NCBI GenBank assembly: GCA_019359355.1
Contig: JAHHHM010000024.1
Coordinates: forward strand, 1 to 64,000
Source of the DNA: Microcoleus vaginatus WJT46-NPBG5
GTDB lineage: Bacteria; Cyanobacteriota; Cyanobacteriia; Cyanobacteriales; Oscillatoriaceae
Direction of reading: 5' to 3'
DNA length: 64,000 nt
The notes under the pieces: generated by a model
What the model was told of the DNA's origin: nothing
Database searches by the model: none
The model's input: the letters and a program-made list of their open reading frames with translations, nothing else
Shown: positions 45,948-54,922 of the stretch, one piece after another
Position numbering within the stretch: the stretch's first letter is position 1
How the letters are laid out: the number at the start of each line of letters is the position of its first letter
Made by a program: the position numbers and the translations under genes

Positions 45948-46363
45948 TTGTTCATTTAAACTATAAAATCAAAATGACAGACGCACAAAATGAAGTCTTA
46001 GCCGCTAACGAAGCATTTTATCGAGCCTTTGAAAAAAAGGACATGGATGCAATGAGTGCAATTTGGTCGCAAGGAATCGGCACACTTTGCATTCACCCTG
46101 GACGTAATGCACTGCGAGGGTGGAAAGAAATCCGCGCTTCTTGGGAATCGATCTTTAAAAATACCAACTACATCGAAATTGAAACCGAGATTATTACAGC
46201 AGATGTTCGCAATGAAATTGCTTACGTTGTTTTAGTCGAAAAAGTATTGCAAGTCAGTGCCGGCAGACGAATTCAAGCAGAATCAATGGCAACCAATGTT
46301 TTTGAATTGTTGGGTGGAAAATGGTATTTAATTCACCATCATGGTAGTCCGATGATGCGCTAG
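45944..46363 (+). CDS. NTF2-like/SnoaL-fold protein
   Basis: The 139-residue protein of the NTF2-like superfamily contains NEAFYRAFEKKDMDAMSAIW, LCIHPGRNALRGWKEIRASW, the strand-rich IAYVVLVEKVLQVSAGR and the C-terminal WYLIHHHGSPMMR. Such proteins bind or modify small ligands; no activity can be assigned. The ATG at 45944 overlaps the reductase stop, while the ATG at 45974 (MTDAQNEV) better matches typical N-termini of the family, so the true protein may be 129 residues. Confidence 0.75.
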   Translation: MIVHLNYKIKMTDAQNEVLAANEAFYRAFEKKDMDAMSAIWSQGIGTLCIHPGRNALRGWKEIRASWESIFKNTNYIEIETEIITADVRNEIAYVVLVEKVLQVSAGRRIQAESMATNVFELLGGKWYLIHHHGSPMMR

Positions 46364-46794
46364 AAGTGATAGCCGCTAATCGCAAAAGTCCATTCAAGTA
46401 AGCTCAAAGCCTTTCCCAGTCGCATGACTCGCGGAGGACTAAAGTCCCCCGCTAATAGCGCAAGTCCACTTAAGTGGACTAAAAGCCTTTCCTAGTCCTC
46501 TTCAGAGGACTTTTGCTATTAGCGCGCCACTTCAGTGGTGGGCGGGATGTGGGGCTTAACACAAAAACCGAAGTTCGGGGATCGCTATAACCCCCACCTT
46601 CACTACGCCTATCCACAATCGACACAACAGTCAATAAAAGAGAATACTAGAAATTACTTGCCAGACAAAATTCCTCAGTCATAAAGGCTGTAGCAGCCAC
46701 TGCAAAAAACCATTGTCCAGCCGGAGTTTCAGGAATTTGTTAGACTGGACAAACGAAAGAAAACTCAGCCTACCCTCTGAAGGACGTTCTTCTG
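46364..46794. repeat. Cluster of REP-like palindromes
   Basis: The 431-bp gap holds a dense run of palindromes: GGACT..AGTCC (46436-46447), AGTCCACTTAAGTGGACT (46463-46480, perfect), GTCCTCTTCAGAGGAC (46495-46510) and CCACTTCAGTGG (46527-46538). CGCTAATAGC (46450-46459) and GCTATTAGCG (46515-46524) flank the middle two. This looks like a mosaic of cyanobacterial repeat elements, able to fold into a cruciform or RNA clover. The remaining ~250 bp upstream of tldD show nothing else. Confidence 0.75.
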
Positions 46795-48279
46795 ATGACG
46801 CTATCCATGCATCCCAGTACATTACTGCTTTCCAAAGAACTACCTACCCTTCAATACACCTCAACCCCCGATCGCTTCGATGAAACCTGGGAAGCGCCTC
46901 TATCAACGCTTTTAGGACTCGGACGCGCTGCCGGTGCAGATTTTATTGAATTCTTCTTAGAACGTGCGAACTATATTAGCTGTTTAGCAGAAGAAGATAC
47001 CATCACCAGCATTTCGCCACGTCTTTCCACCGGCGCAGGCGTTCGAGTGTTTCGTGGCAAAGCCGATTGCTACGTTAGCACCAATGATCTTTCATTTTCT
47101 GGACTAAAATCTGCCCTAGAAAAAGGTCTTTCTATCCTGGGACTGCAACTGCCGGCACCGAACGCTTTCATCCCTGAAATTAATTTAGAACTCCTCAGAG
47201 ACTACGCTACAAAAAAAGGGAAAGATGCTTGGTTGCCTCAGTGTAGTCCCATCCGAGAAATGGGAGAAGTTCTGTTAGATGCCAGCGCCTTGTTGACACG
47301 CAAAGCAAAGCATATCCAATCCCGACGCACTACCTATTTCAGAGATTGGCAAGAAGTTTTAGTTGCTGCTAGTGATGGCACGTTTGCCCGTGATATCCGC
47401 CTGACTCAATCGGTAGGATACAACCTGTTGTGCGCCGACGGGGCTAACCGTTCATCCATCGCCAAGCGCGACGGCAGCACCAGCGAACCCGACTTTTTGA
47501 GAAAGTGGAATCCTGAAGCTGCTGCTGAAGAAGTTGCTGAATCTGCCGGCATCATGCTTTATGCAGATTATGTGGAATCGGGCAATTACCCGATTATCAT
47601 GGCAAATCAATTTGGGGGAGTGATTTTCCACGAAGCTTGTGGACACCTACTAGAAACCACTCAAATTGAACGCAAGACCACTCCTTTTGCTGATAAAAAA
47701 GGCGAAAAAATCGCTCACGAAAGTTTAACAGCTTGGGATGAAGGACTGTCGCCAAATGCTTTCGGCACCATCGATATGGATGACGAAGGAATGCCGGCGC
47801 AACGCACGCTGCTGATTGAAAAAGGCGTGCTGAAAAACTTCTTAGCTGATCGCTCAGGTTCCTTGCTAACTGGACATCCCAGAACCGGCAGCGGACGCCG
47901 GCAGAATTATACCTTTGCCGCAGCTAGCCGGATGCGAAATACTTATATCGCCCCTGGAGAATACACCAACGAAGATTTATTCTCTTCCATTGATAAGGGC
48001 ATTTATTGCAAAAAGATGGGCGGCGGTAGTGTCGGCGCAACCGGAGAATTCAACTTCTCTGTGGAAGAAGCTTATCTGATTGAAAATGGCAAGATTACCA
48101 AGCCATTAAAAGGCGCGATTTTAATCGGGGAAGCTAAGGAAATTATGAACAAAATTTCCATGTGTTCTCAAGATATTGGTCTGGCTGCCGGCTTCTGTGG
48201 TTCTGTTAGTGGCAGTATTTACACCACGGTTGGACAGCCCCATATTAAGGTTGATTCCATTACTGTTGGTGGCCGGTAA
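46795..48279 (+). CDS. tldD: TldD family metalloprotease
   Basis: The 494-residue protein has the zinc motif HEACGHLLE (HExxxH, in [16 protein letters not shown]) and the TldD C-terminal features [39 protein letters not shown] and [10 protein letters not shown]. TldD and TldE form a heterodimeric protease that trims unfolded or modified peptides, for example microcin or cyclic-peptide precursors. AAGGA precedes the ATG at 46795. The TldE partner follows 146 bp downstream in the same orientation. Confidence 0.92.
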   Translation: MTLSMHPSTLLLSKELPTLQYTSTPDRFDETWEAPLSTLLGLGRAAGADFIEFFLERANYISCLAEEDTITSISPRLSTGAGVRVFRGKADCYVSTNDLSFSGLKSALEKGLSILGLQLPAPNAFIPEINLELLRDYATKKGKDAWLPQCSPIREMGEVLLDASALLTRKAKHIQSRRTTYFRDWQEVLVAASDGTFARDIRLTQSVGYNLLCADGANRSSIAKRDGSTSEPDFLRKWNPEAAAEEVAESAGIMLYADYVESGNYPIIMANQFGGVIFHEACGHLLETTQIERKTTPFADKKGEKIAHESLTAWDEGLSPNAFGTIDMDDEGMPAQRTLLIEKGVLKNFLADRSGSLLTGHPRTGSGRRQNYTFAAASRMRNTYIAPGEYTNEDLFSSIDKGIYCKKMGGGSVGATGEFNFSVEEAYLIENGKITKPLKGAILIGEAKEIMNKISMCSQDIGLAAGFCGSVSGSIYTTVGQPHIKVDSITVGGR

Positions 48280-48363
48280 AGATTGTTTTCAATCCCAAAT
48301 GTACGCAGATGAAAATTTAAGTTATTGGCTTGGTTGAGATAGATGCAGATAAATCTTAAAACT

Positions 48364-48395
48364 ATCTGCGTTTATCTGCATCCATCTGCGGTTAA
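48364..48395 (+). repeat. ATCTGCGTTTATCTGCG-type intergenic repeat
   Basis: This is the same family as at 43626, lying between tldD and tldE. A reverse-oriented fragment (GATGCAGATAAAT, ~48341) is 20 bp upstream, so the element can form a stem. Confidence 0.65.
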
Positions 48396-48425
48396 TTTTT
48401 TCTGTCTTAAATTCAACAACTGACT

Positions 48426-49769
48426 ATGCCGAATATCACCGAAATTGCTAATCACGCCAAGGAAAGTGCTGAGAAACTCGGCATTAAAAAATTCGATATC
48501 TATGGCTCGAGTGTTGATGAAACGAGCGTTCAAGTCGATAGAGGAGCGCCGAAACAAGTTAAGGCTTCTAATCGCTCTGGCGTGACGGTTCGTGTCTGGA
48601 ATGATGACAATACTGTGGGTGTCACCAGCACAACGGATGTTGATCCAAATGGGCTTAAATTAGCGCTGGAAACGGCTTATGAGGCGAGTTTTTTTGGAGT
48701 TAAGGAGAATGCTCCTGATTTTAGCCCAGAAGCGACTGTGCCCCTCGAAAAGTCACCGGATGAGAAGGCCCCTCAAGCGCCGGTTTCTCAGTTGATAGAA
48801 AGTCTGATAGAAGCGGAAAAGGAACTGTTAGCGGCGCATCCGGCTATTGAAGGGGTGCCTTACAACGGGTTGGCTCAAAGAGAGATTGACAGGTTTTATC
48901 TCAATAGCGAAGGATCGACAAGGAATGAATCCCGCTCCATCGCTTCTATCTATCTTTACAGCCGAACTGAACAAGAAGGGAAAAAACCTCGCAGTGCCGG
49001 CGCGTTTAAACTTAGCCGCAGTTTGGAACAGCTTGATATTGAAGGTTGCTTGAAAGAAGCGGCTGAGAAAACGATCAGTCACTTGAACTATGAAAAAGTC
49101 AAGACTGGGAAGTATACGGTTGTTTTCTCTGCGGAAGCATTTTTGAGCTTGTTAGGAGCATTTTCTAACTTGTATAACGCTCAAAGTATTCTGGATAAGC
49201 AAAGTTTATCGACACCGGAATCTTTGGGAACAGCCATTGCTTCTCCTTTGCTTTCGGTTTACGATGATGCACTGCATCCAGCAAATATTGGAGCAGAAAC
49301 GTTTGATGGAGAAGGCACGCCGACTCGCCGCATTTCGCTGATTGAAAATGGCGTTTTAACGAATTTTCTTCACAGTGCCGGCACCGCGAAAAGGCTCAAC
49401 ACTCAGCCAACGGGTCATGCAAATATTGGCTCTAAAGTGATGGTCAGTTCGCACTTTTATCATGTCCTTCAAGGTGCGAAAGCTGAGCGGGAATATAGCC
49501 TTGCGAATGCAGAGAATGTGATTTTCATCGATGATCTTCAGGCACTTCATGCCGGCGTCAAATCGTTACAAGGTTCATTTTCTCTGCCGTTTGATGGTTG
49601 GATGGTGAACAACGGCAAATTGACGAGCATAGAATCCGCAACGGTTGCCGGTGACTTTCTCGAAGTTCTCCAGTCGATTATTTTTGTCGAACCAGATGCA
49701 GAACTGACTCCCGGCGGCGTCTGCCCCAGAATATGGGTGGATGGGCTGTCTATCACTGGAGAAGCCTAA
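48426..49769 (+). CDS. pmbA: TldE/PmbA family protein
   Basis: The 447-residue partner subunit of TldD lacks a HExxxH motif, as expected for TldE. The family is seen in DIYGSSVDETSVQVDRGAP, SGVTVRVWNDDNTVGVTST, GAETFDGEGTPTRRISLIENG, SAGTAKRLNTQPTGHANIG and the C-terminal VEPDAELTPGGVCPRIWVDG. TldE shapes the substrate cleft of the heterodimer. The ATG at 48426 is used. A strong terminator follows the stop. Confidence 0.9.
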   Translation: MPNITEIANHAKESAEKLGIKKFDIYGSSVDETSVQVDRGAPKQVKASNRSGVTVRVWNDDNTVGVTSTTDVDPNGLKLALETAYEASFFGVKENAPDFSPEATVPLEKSPDEKAPQAPVSQLIESLIEAEKELLAAHPAIEGVPYNGLAQREIDRFYLNSEGSTRNESRSIASIYLYSRTEQEGKKPRSAGAFKLSRSLEQLDIEGCLKEAAEKTISHLNYEKVKTGKYTVVFSAEAFLSLLGAFSNLYNAQSILDKQSLSTPESLGTAIASPLLSVYDDALHPANIGAETFDGEGTPTRRISLIENGVLTNFLHSAGTAKRLNTQPTGHANIGSKVMVSSHFYHVLQGAKAEREYSLANAENVIFIDDLQALHAGVKSLQGSFSLPFDGWMVNNGKLTSIESATVAGDFLEVLQSIIFVEPDAELTPGGVCPRIWVDGLSITGEA

Positions 49770-49806
49770 GTTTAAAACATCTAGTTTGCAGCTTTGAACG
49801 CTAAGG

Positions 49807-49846
49807 AAACAGCCGGCACTTCTGGAGAGGATCTGCCGGCTGTTTT
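49807..49846 (+). terminator. Rho-independent terminator of tldD-tldE
   Basis: AAACAGCCGGCA (49807-49818) pairs perfectly with TGCCGGCTGTTT (49834-49845), 12 bp, with a T-rich end. It contains the GCCGGC palindrome in both arms. Confidence 0.85.
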
Positions 49847-49992
49847 GCTATGTGTACAGAAGCGTTTTTGTCTCGCCATGTTACTCTAGGGGGAAGTGGG
49901 GATATTTAACCGGCAATGGAGCGTTGAGAGCGATCACAGCACTGGACTATCCCTTCTTGCTCGATAATGTCTGTAGAGTTCAAAGCAGTTTT

Positions 49993-50871
49993 GTGTCCCA
50001 AAAACGCAGTCGCTGGATTGTTCGAGTGGTGATGGTGTTGGCCCTCATCGCCTTTGTGGGGTTTTCCATCCTTCCCCTTTTAAGTGATGTTCTTAAGGCA
50101 AATCAAGTGCCTCCTGAAGCGACGCCGGCAGCCACCCAGCAGGCGTCGCAGCAGCCTTCTAAGCAGGCAGACTTGGAAGCGCAAGCGCGGGGTTATGAAC
50201 TTGTTTTGCAGCGCGAGCCGGCAAATAAGGCAGCGCTGGAAGGGCTATTACGGACTCGGCTAGAGTTGGGTGATATTAAAGGGGCAATCGTCCCTCTCGA
50301 ACAACTAGCAAAGTCAAATCCTGAAGATCCACTTTATGGCGTGCTCCTCGCTCAAGCGAAGCAACAAATTGGAGATCGCGAAGGCGCTGCCCAATCTTAC
50401 CGCTCAATTCTGACCAGTAAACCCGGAAACGTTGAGGCGCTGCAAGGATTGGTGAGTCTGCTGCTGCAACAAAACCGCCCAGAAGCGGCAATTGGGTTGC
50501 TGCAAGATACGCTCAAAGGTGCTCCTCAAGCGAATCAGGTTGCTCCCGGCAGTATTGATGTGCTTTCGGTGCAACTAATTTTAGGGCAGGTATACGCCGA
50601 GCAAAAACGTTATGCGGAAGCGTTGGCGATTTACGATGAACTCACGAAAAATAAGCCTGACGATTTTCGCCCCGTGCTAGGCAAGGCAATTGTACTCAAA
50701 AGACAAGGCAAATCTGGCGAGGCAACTTCTCTATTCTCGAAGGCGACGACTTTAGCGCCGGCAAAGTATAAAGATCAAATTCAGCAACTAGCAGCGGCAG
50801 CGCCGGCACCGGCTCCCGCGCCGGCTGCAACTCCGACTGAGAGTTTGCCCAGTAACGCGCCTCAAGAGTAG
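49993..50871 (+). CDS. Membrane-anchored TPR protein
   Basis: The 292-residue protein (from GTG at 49993) begins VSQKRSRWIVRVVM and has one TM helix (VLALIAFVGFSILPLL), a Gln/Ala-rich linker and about five TPR units (residues ~55-260). The C-terminus is an Ala/Pro tail. The GTG is preferred because the 47 codons upstream are not protein-like and homologues begin at this basic-TM segment; no strong ribosome site is visible. The TPR domain should face the lumen or periplasm and act as a scaffold, perhaps in photosystem or envelope assembly, which is inference. Confidence 0.75.
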   Translation: MSQKRSRWIVRVVMVLALIAFVGFSILPLLSDVLKANQVPPEATPAATQQASQQPSKQADLEAQARGYELVLQREPANKAALEGLLRTRLELGDIKGAIVPLEQLAKSNPEDPLYGVLLAQAKQQIGDREGAAQSYRSILTSKPGNVEALQGLVSLLLQQNRPEAAIGLLQDTLKGAPQANQVAPGSIDVLSVQLILGQVYAEQKRYAEALAIYDELTKNKPDDFRPVLGKAIVLKRQGKSGEATSLFSKATTLAPAKYKDQIQQLAAAAPAPAPAPAATPTESLPSNAPQE

Positions 50872-50881
50872 TCTTCTGCAA

Positions 50882-50910
50882 CGGAACACCGTTTGTTTAG
50901 AGGTGTTCCG
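50882..50910. terminator. Bidirectional hairpin between convergent genes
   Basis: CGGAACACC (50882-50890) pairs with GGTGTTCCG (50902-50910). It separates the TPR gene and the manganese exporter gene, which converge here; T-runs are weak on both sides. Confidence 0.6.
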
Positions 50911-50995
50911 CTGCGGTTACAATTTTCTCATCTGGAATTTTAGCTAGCAACAACTTCTGTCAAGCGTTTTCGGTTCTGTGCTTGATTTTTCACGA

Positions 50996-51655
50996 TTACA
51001 AAACGCTTTCTAATAAGGCGAGTGCACCAAAAATTAGAAACAGTGCGCCTCCAATAGCTGTCATGATCCGCTCAGAAATGCGACAAGCGATCATGCGTCC
51101 CCCCAAAACTGCGATCGCGGCGCAAATAGTATGTCCGAGAATGGCACCGAGGGTAACACCGGCTGCATTATTGGAGGCGGCTAAGGTAATGGTGGCAAAT
51201 TGGGTGCGATCTCCCCACTCGGCTAAAAACGTCATGAGAAACGACTGGAAGACAATTGCCATCTGGGGCGAGTTCAAGGAAAGGACAGAAGTGGCGCTAT
51301 TTTTTAAGGGAGTGCGCGGTAAGTTCAACTCAGCTTGCTCAACAACGGCGGCAGCTTCTTCAGCTTCAGCGCACTCTGTTTTTGCCGGCATCTGACTCGC
51401 TTCGTACACCAGCTTGATTCCAAACCCGATAAATAATAAAATTTCCGCCCAAGTGATATAAATTTGGGGGAGTAAGGATGCCGCTTGTCCAAGGATTACA
51501 GATAGCACCGTCATCGCTGCCAAGGCTGCTGTGACGCCGGTAAATACGAGCCGGCGCGAGTGGCGCATCGATAAAATGACGGCAATAAAGAATGTTTTAT
51601 CGCCTAATTCTGAAACCGTAATTAATAATAAGCCGGCAGTAAACGCTGCTAACAC
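50996..51655 (-). CDS. mnx: TMEM165/GDT1 (UPF0016) family manganese exporter
   Basis: The 219-residue, six-TM cation/H+ exchanger consists of two inverted halves, each with the family motif: ELGDKTF near residue 17 and EWGDRTQ near residue 145. In Synechocystis the homologue Mnx exports Mn2+ from the cytoplasm to the thylakoid lumen, supplying PSII and preventing toxicity. The middle loop is Glu/Ala-rich. A GTG start at 51655 follows GAGAGGAG. A yybP-ykoY-type manganese riboswitch lies 94-216 bp upstream, which strongly supports the substrate. Confidence 0.9.
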   Translation of the reverse strand: MLAAFTAGLLLITVSELGDKTFFIAVILSMRHSRRLVFTGVTAALAAMTVLSVILGQAASLLPQIYITWAEILLFIGFGIKLVYEASQMPAKTECAEAEEAAAVVEQAELNLPRTPLKNSATSVLSLNSPQMAIVFQSFLMTFLAEWGDRTQFATITLAASNNAAGVTLGAILGHTICAAIAVLGGRMIACRISERIMTAIGGALFLIFGALALLESVL

Positions 51656-51690
51656 GCTCTCAAGCTCCTCTCAATTTCTCTATTGAATGA

Positions 51691-51730
51691 GTGAGCTTGA
51701 TGGAAGTAATTAAGACTTCACCAAGCTCAC
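51691..51730 (-). promoter_or_regulatory. Expression-platform hairpin of the Mn riboswitch
   Basis: GUGAGCUUG (51730-51722) pairs with CAAGCUCAC (51699-51691), 9 bp and extendable. AGUGA (51731-51727) at its base can instead pair with UCACU (51750-51746), which overlaps the riboswitch P1 strand, so the two folds are mutually exclusive. No T-run follows, so control may act on translation or processing. Confidence 0.55.
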
Positions 51731-51748
51731 TAACGATGTGAACTCAGT

Positions 51749-51871
51749 GAAGGTCTCGCTCCCAAGTGTTTGAGGTTTAATTTCAAAAACTTGTCATCTA
51801 AACCAGGCAATTTGCCAGTATGTTGATTTAGATGGGCCGACTTTTTTGTGTGCCGGCAGCTACTCCCCTTC
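51749..51871 (-). promoter_or_regulatory. yybP-ykoY manganese riboswitch
   Basis: On the minus strand the leader contains GAAGGGGAGTAGC (starting at 51871), ATCAACATACTGGC (about 51825-51812) and GGGAGCGAGACCTTC (ending at 51749). These are the three conserved blocks of the yybP-ykoY aptamer, in order. P1 is GAAGG (51871-51867) with CCUUC (51753-51749). This family senses Mn2+ and commonly controls Mn exporters, as here. Confidence 0.88.
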
Positions 51872-52033
51872 GTATATCAGTAATTTTACATCTATCTTTA
51901 GATATATACAATACCCTAAGCGGAAGATTTTGAGTTTTAAACGGATAGCAAATGGGAGATGAGCTGTTGGGGTGTACTATCCGCTTCGACGGAGATGGGG
52001 AGAGTTTCATTAAGCAGAAACTATGAAAAAAAT

Positions 52034-52735
52034 ATGAAAGCTACAATTGAACAACTCTCACAAATTCTAATTTTTTCAGATTTAGAATCCTCAGAATTAG
52101 AACGGTTGCAGGCTTATAGCCAAGTCAAGCAATTTCTGCCGGCAGAAATTGTCATGCAGGAAGGTGATCGGTTGCCGGCGAAACTTTATGCAGTCCTCAA
52201 TGGTTCCCTTCGCGTCACCAAAACCTCGGCTGCCGGTAAAGAAACGATACTCCGCACCTTATTACCGGGAGAAATTTTTGCCGCGCCGGCACTCTTAGGC
52301 AATGGCATTGCGCCGGCAACTGTTACCGCCGAATCTGATAGCGAAATTCTCACCTTAGAGCGAGATGCCTTACTAGAAGCCATTCAGCAAAAACCAGAGA
52401 TTGCCTTGCGAATGCTAATGGTATTTAACCAGCGACTCCAGCAACTTCACGACACGGTACACGGATTAGTTTCAGAACGCGCCATTGTGCGGTTAGCGCG
52501 GTTAATTTTATATTCTGCCTCACAAGATGGCACTGAGCAATCATCTGCCGGCTTTGTTTTAAAATCTAAGCTTTCTTATTATCAAATTGCTCGGAGTATC
52601 GGCATTACTTATGAAGAATGCCTACGACTGATTAAAAGTATTAAATCAATTCTTGCTTACAGTCGCGGCGGTAAAATTACAATTTTGGATAAAAAAGCGT
52701 TGGAAGAAATCGCTGCCGGTAAACAAGATATATAA
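52034..52735 (+). CDS. Crp/Fnr-family cyclic-nucleotide-domain regulator
   Basis: The 233-residue protein has an N-terminal cNMP-binding fold (residues ~10-125: FLPAEIVMQEGDRLPAKLYA, VLNGSLRVTKTSAAGKETI, LLPGEIFAAPALLGNG), a dimer helix (MLMVFNQRLQQLHDTVHGLV) and a C-terminal winged helix-turn-helix (SKLSYYQIARSIGITYEECL). The phosphate-binding cassette lacks the conserved Arg-Ser/Thr-Ala, so it probably does not bind cAMP and may sense something else. The ATG at 52034 is preferred; an ATG 25 codons upstream (51959) is in frame and cannot be excluded. It is divergent from the Mn riboswitch leader. Confidence 0.8.
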   Translation: MKATIEQLSQILIFSDLESSELERLQAYSQVKQFLPAEIVMQEGDRLPAKLYAVLNGSLRVTKTSAAGKETILRTLLPGEIFAAPALLGNGIAPATVTAESDSEILTLERDALLEAIQQKPEIALRMLMVFNQRLQQLHDTVHGLVSERAIVRLARLILYSASQDGTEQSSAGFVLKSKLSYYQIARSIGITYEECLRLIKSIKSILAYSRGGKITILDKKALEEIAAGKQDI

Positions 52736-52741
52736 AAAAAT

Positions 52742-52768
52742 TGGGCAAGTTTCCGTAGAAACAGCCCA
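52742..52768. terminator. Terminator between convergent genes
   Basis: TGGGC..GTTTC loops to GAAAC..GCCCA (52742-52768) with a T-rich tail downstream on the plus strand and a T-run on the minus strand. It should end the Crp-type gene and the WD40 gene. Confidence 0.75.
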
Positions 52769-52789
52769 GATTATTATTTTGCCGCAAAA

Positions 52790-54688
52790 CTATGAGCGGT
52801 CAATCCCATAACCGCCTGCATAATGTTCTCTTTCATACTCTTCAAAATTCCTAGCCATTCTCCTTGCCGACTCGAAATATCTGTCGATTTCCTCTTTACA
52901 GCCTAGCCAAAACCCCAACGACAACTTTTGCTCGCTAAAACTAGCTCTGCTATTGCTGTAACTTTCCCAAAGCTCGGAAATGATCTCCAGATCTTGATCA
53001 AGAATCTTGCAACGGAGGCTATATTTATCCGGCCCTGGAGAGTAGTCCAGCTTCTTGTAGATGGTGTGCTGGTTGAGAATAGTCTTGATGTCAGCGCCTT
53101 TTTCGCAACCCGATAGAATAAGCAGAATATTTTCCGTTTCCTCTTCGGCCTCTTTCCACCTCTCTGCTGCTAGTAAATACCGCAGCCGAGCGTAGAGCGG
53201 TTCATATCTGTATTCTTGTAACGCTTCTGTGACGCTTGGTTCTTGCAGATTTGACAGGAGCGAAAAGGCAATTTGGCGCATCTGCAATGATTTGTCTTTG
53301 AGCGCACTAACAATTAAGTCTAAACCGGCCTGCCCAGACTCAAGAGCTTCTTTGAGCGCAAAGTAACGGTTGAACAATTCGCCTAGATCTAATGTGGACT
53401 GATGGATATGGCCTATCCGCCACAGCTTGATAGTCCAGTCCGAACAGCGAATGGCTAACATCTTACCATCCGGGCTGATAGCCATAGGACCAGCATTCTC
53501 TATCCCCTTAGTGCTGCTAGTTATCAGTTGGCCAGTATCCGTGTGCCATAGCTGGATAATGCCGTCCCCACGGGTAATTGCTAAAATTTTCCGATCCGGG
53601 GTGAGTACAACGGATAAAACTGTGCCACCGACTTCTAAGATGCGGGTGAGGGAGCCGGTGTTAGTATCCCAAAGCTTGATAGTTTCGTCATTACTGCCAC
53701 TGGCTAAAGTCTTGCCTTTCGGAATAAAAGCGACGGAGTTTACACTGTATGAATGGCCCGTGAGAGTGCTTCTGAGGGTGCCTGTGGCAGTGTTCCATAG
53801 TTTGATGGTCTTGTCATCACAGACACTGGCTAAAGTCTTGCCATTCGGGCTAAAAGCGACGGAGGTTACACTGTATGAATGGCCCGTGAGAGTGCTTCTG
53901 AGGTTGCCTGTGGCAGTGTCCCACACCTTGATGGTCTTGTCATTACTGCCACTGGCTAAAGTCTTGCCATCCGGGCTAAAAGCGACGGAGTTTACACTGT
54001 ATGAATGGCCCTTGAGAGTGCTTCTGAGGTTGCCTGTGGCGGTGTCCCACAAATGGATGGTGGAGTGCTTGCTGCTACAAACGGCCAGAGTTTGCCCATC
54101 GGGGCTGAAAGCGAGGGACTGTATATCTTTGCTTAAACGCTCGGTAAAGGTGCTTTTGAGAGTGCCAGTGCCGGTGTCCCACAACTGGATGGTGGAGTAA
54201 GTCCAAAGAGCACTGACTAAACTCGTGCCATCTGGGCTAAAAGCAGTATTGCCACTGAAAGGCCCGTCAAGGATGCGAAAGCACGTTAGTTGATAGGGGT
54301 TGTATGCCTGTAGAGCCTCTTTTAGGGCTGGCTCTTTAGCCTCCAGCAATGAACAGACAGCGTACTGTACCGAACCCGATCCATCTTTTAGGGTAGATAG
54401 TAGTAGTTCTAAATTTTGTTTAATCGTTAAATTTTCTTTGAGCAGCGTAGAGGCGAACTTCCGTACCCGCAAAGATTTATCTTTTAGGGCACACAGCACC
54501 AGTTTTATGCCGTCTTCACCGTAATTCCAAGCCTGATGAAGAGCAGCGATTTTTTGATTGTCATCCCCACTCGCCAACCGGCTTTTAACGCCTTCAATTC
54601 CTCCCAAAACAGCGGAATTTATCGGCTCTGGGGTGTTCCCGCCCAGCACTGCTTCACCGTCTTTAGGTTGATTTTGATTCTCTGCCAT
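52790..54688 (-). CDS. HEAT/WD40 protein with GUN4-like C-terminal domain
   Basis: The 632-residue protein has a short acidic N-terminus (MAENQNQPKDGEAVLGG), HEAT-like helices (residues ~35-130), a seven-blade WD40 propeller (~135-430; AFSPDGKTLASGSNDKTIKV type), a second helical stretch and a C-terminal GUN4-like domain. That domain shows YARLRYLLAAERWKEAEEET and EIISELWESYSNSRASFSEQ. GUN4 domains bind tetrapyrroles and activate Mg-chelatase, but many cyanobacterial GUN4-like domains are fused to scaffolds and are uncharacterised. The ATG at 54688 is chosen (AAGGAAGG eight bases upstream) over the ATG at 54712. Propeller units 3-5 are nearly identical in DNA. It is the last of three tandem paralogues. 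Confidence 0.7.
   Translation of the reverse strand: MAENQNQPKDGEAVLGGNTPEPINSAVLGGIEGVKSRLASGDDNQKIAALHQAWNYGEDGIKLVLCALKDKSLRVRKFASTLLKENLTIKQNLELLLSTLKDGSGSVQYAVCSLLEAKEPALKEALQAYNPYQLTCFRILDGPFSGNTAFSPDGTSLVSALWTYSTIQLWDTGTGTLKSTFTERLSKDIQSLAFSPDGQTLAVCSSKHSTIHLWDTATGNLRSTLKGHSYSVNSVAFSPDGKTLASGSNDKTIKVWDTATGNLRSTLTGHSYSVTSVAFSPNGKTLASVCDDKTIKLWNTATGTLRSTLTGHSYSVNSVAFIPKGKTLASGSNDETIKLWDTNTGSLTRILEVGGTVLSVVLTPDRKILAITRGDGIIQLWHTDTGQLITSSTKGIENAGPMAISPDGKMLAIRCSDWTIKLWRIGHIHQSTLDLGELFNRYFALKEALESGQAGLDLIVSALKDKSLQMRQIAFSLLSNLQEPSVTEALQEYRYEPLYARLRYLLAAERWKEAEEETENILLILSGCEKGADIKTILNQHTIYKKLDYSPGPDKYSLRCKILDQDLEIISELWESYSNSRASFSEQKLSLGFWLGCKEEIDRYFESARRMARNFEEYEREHYAGGYGIDRS
53700..54080 (-). 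repeat. 126-bp tandem WD40-coding repeats
   Basis: Three consecutive propeller blades are nearly identical at DNA level (for example GTTACACTGTATGAATGGCC recurs every 126 bp), indicating recent expansion by unequal recombination. Confidence 0.8.
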
Positions 54689-54922
54689 TGTTGCACCTTC
54701 CTTGCTACGCATCCTTGCACCCTGATGCTAAAGGCTTTCATCCCTCACCGGCAGTCTGCCAGCCTTGAGGATTTTGTTTTAAATTAAGCCCCTCAATTCT
54801 ATTTAGTACTCTCAACAGAGCTTTATATACCGTAGGGTAGGTAATGCCCACCCTAACAATTTACTCACCTAAATTAATGGCTAACTTCAGTTTCAATTTG
54901 TTAGCGATCACCTCCATACATA
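54571..54922. repeat. 352-bp identical direct repeat, copy 1
   Basis: The segment covers the N-terminal codons of the WD40 gene, its leader, and the last codons of the next paralogue. It is identical by eye to 55662-56013, offset 1091 bp. It signals a very recent gene duplication or conversion. Confidence 0.85.
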
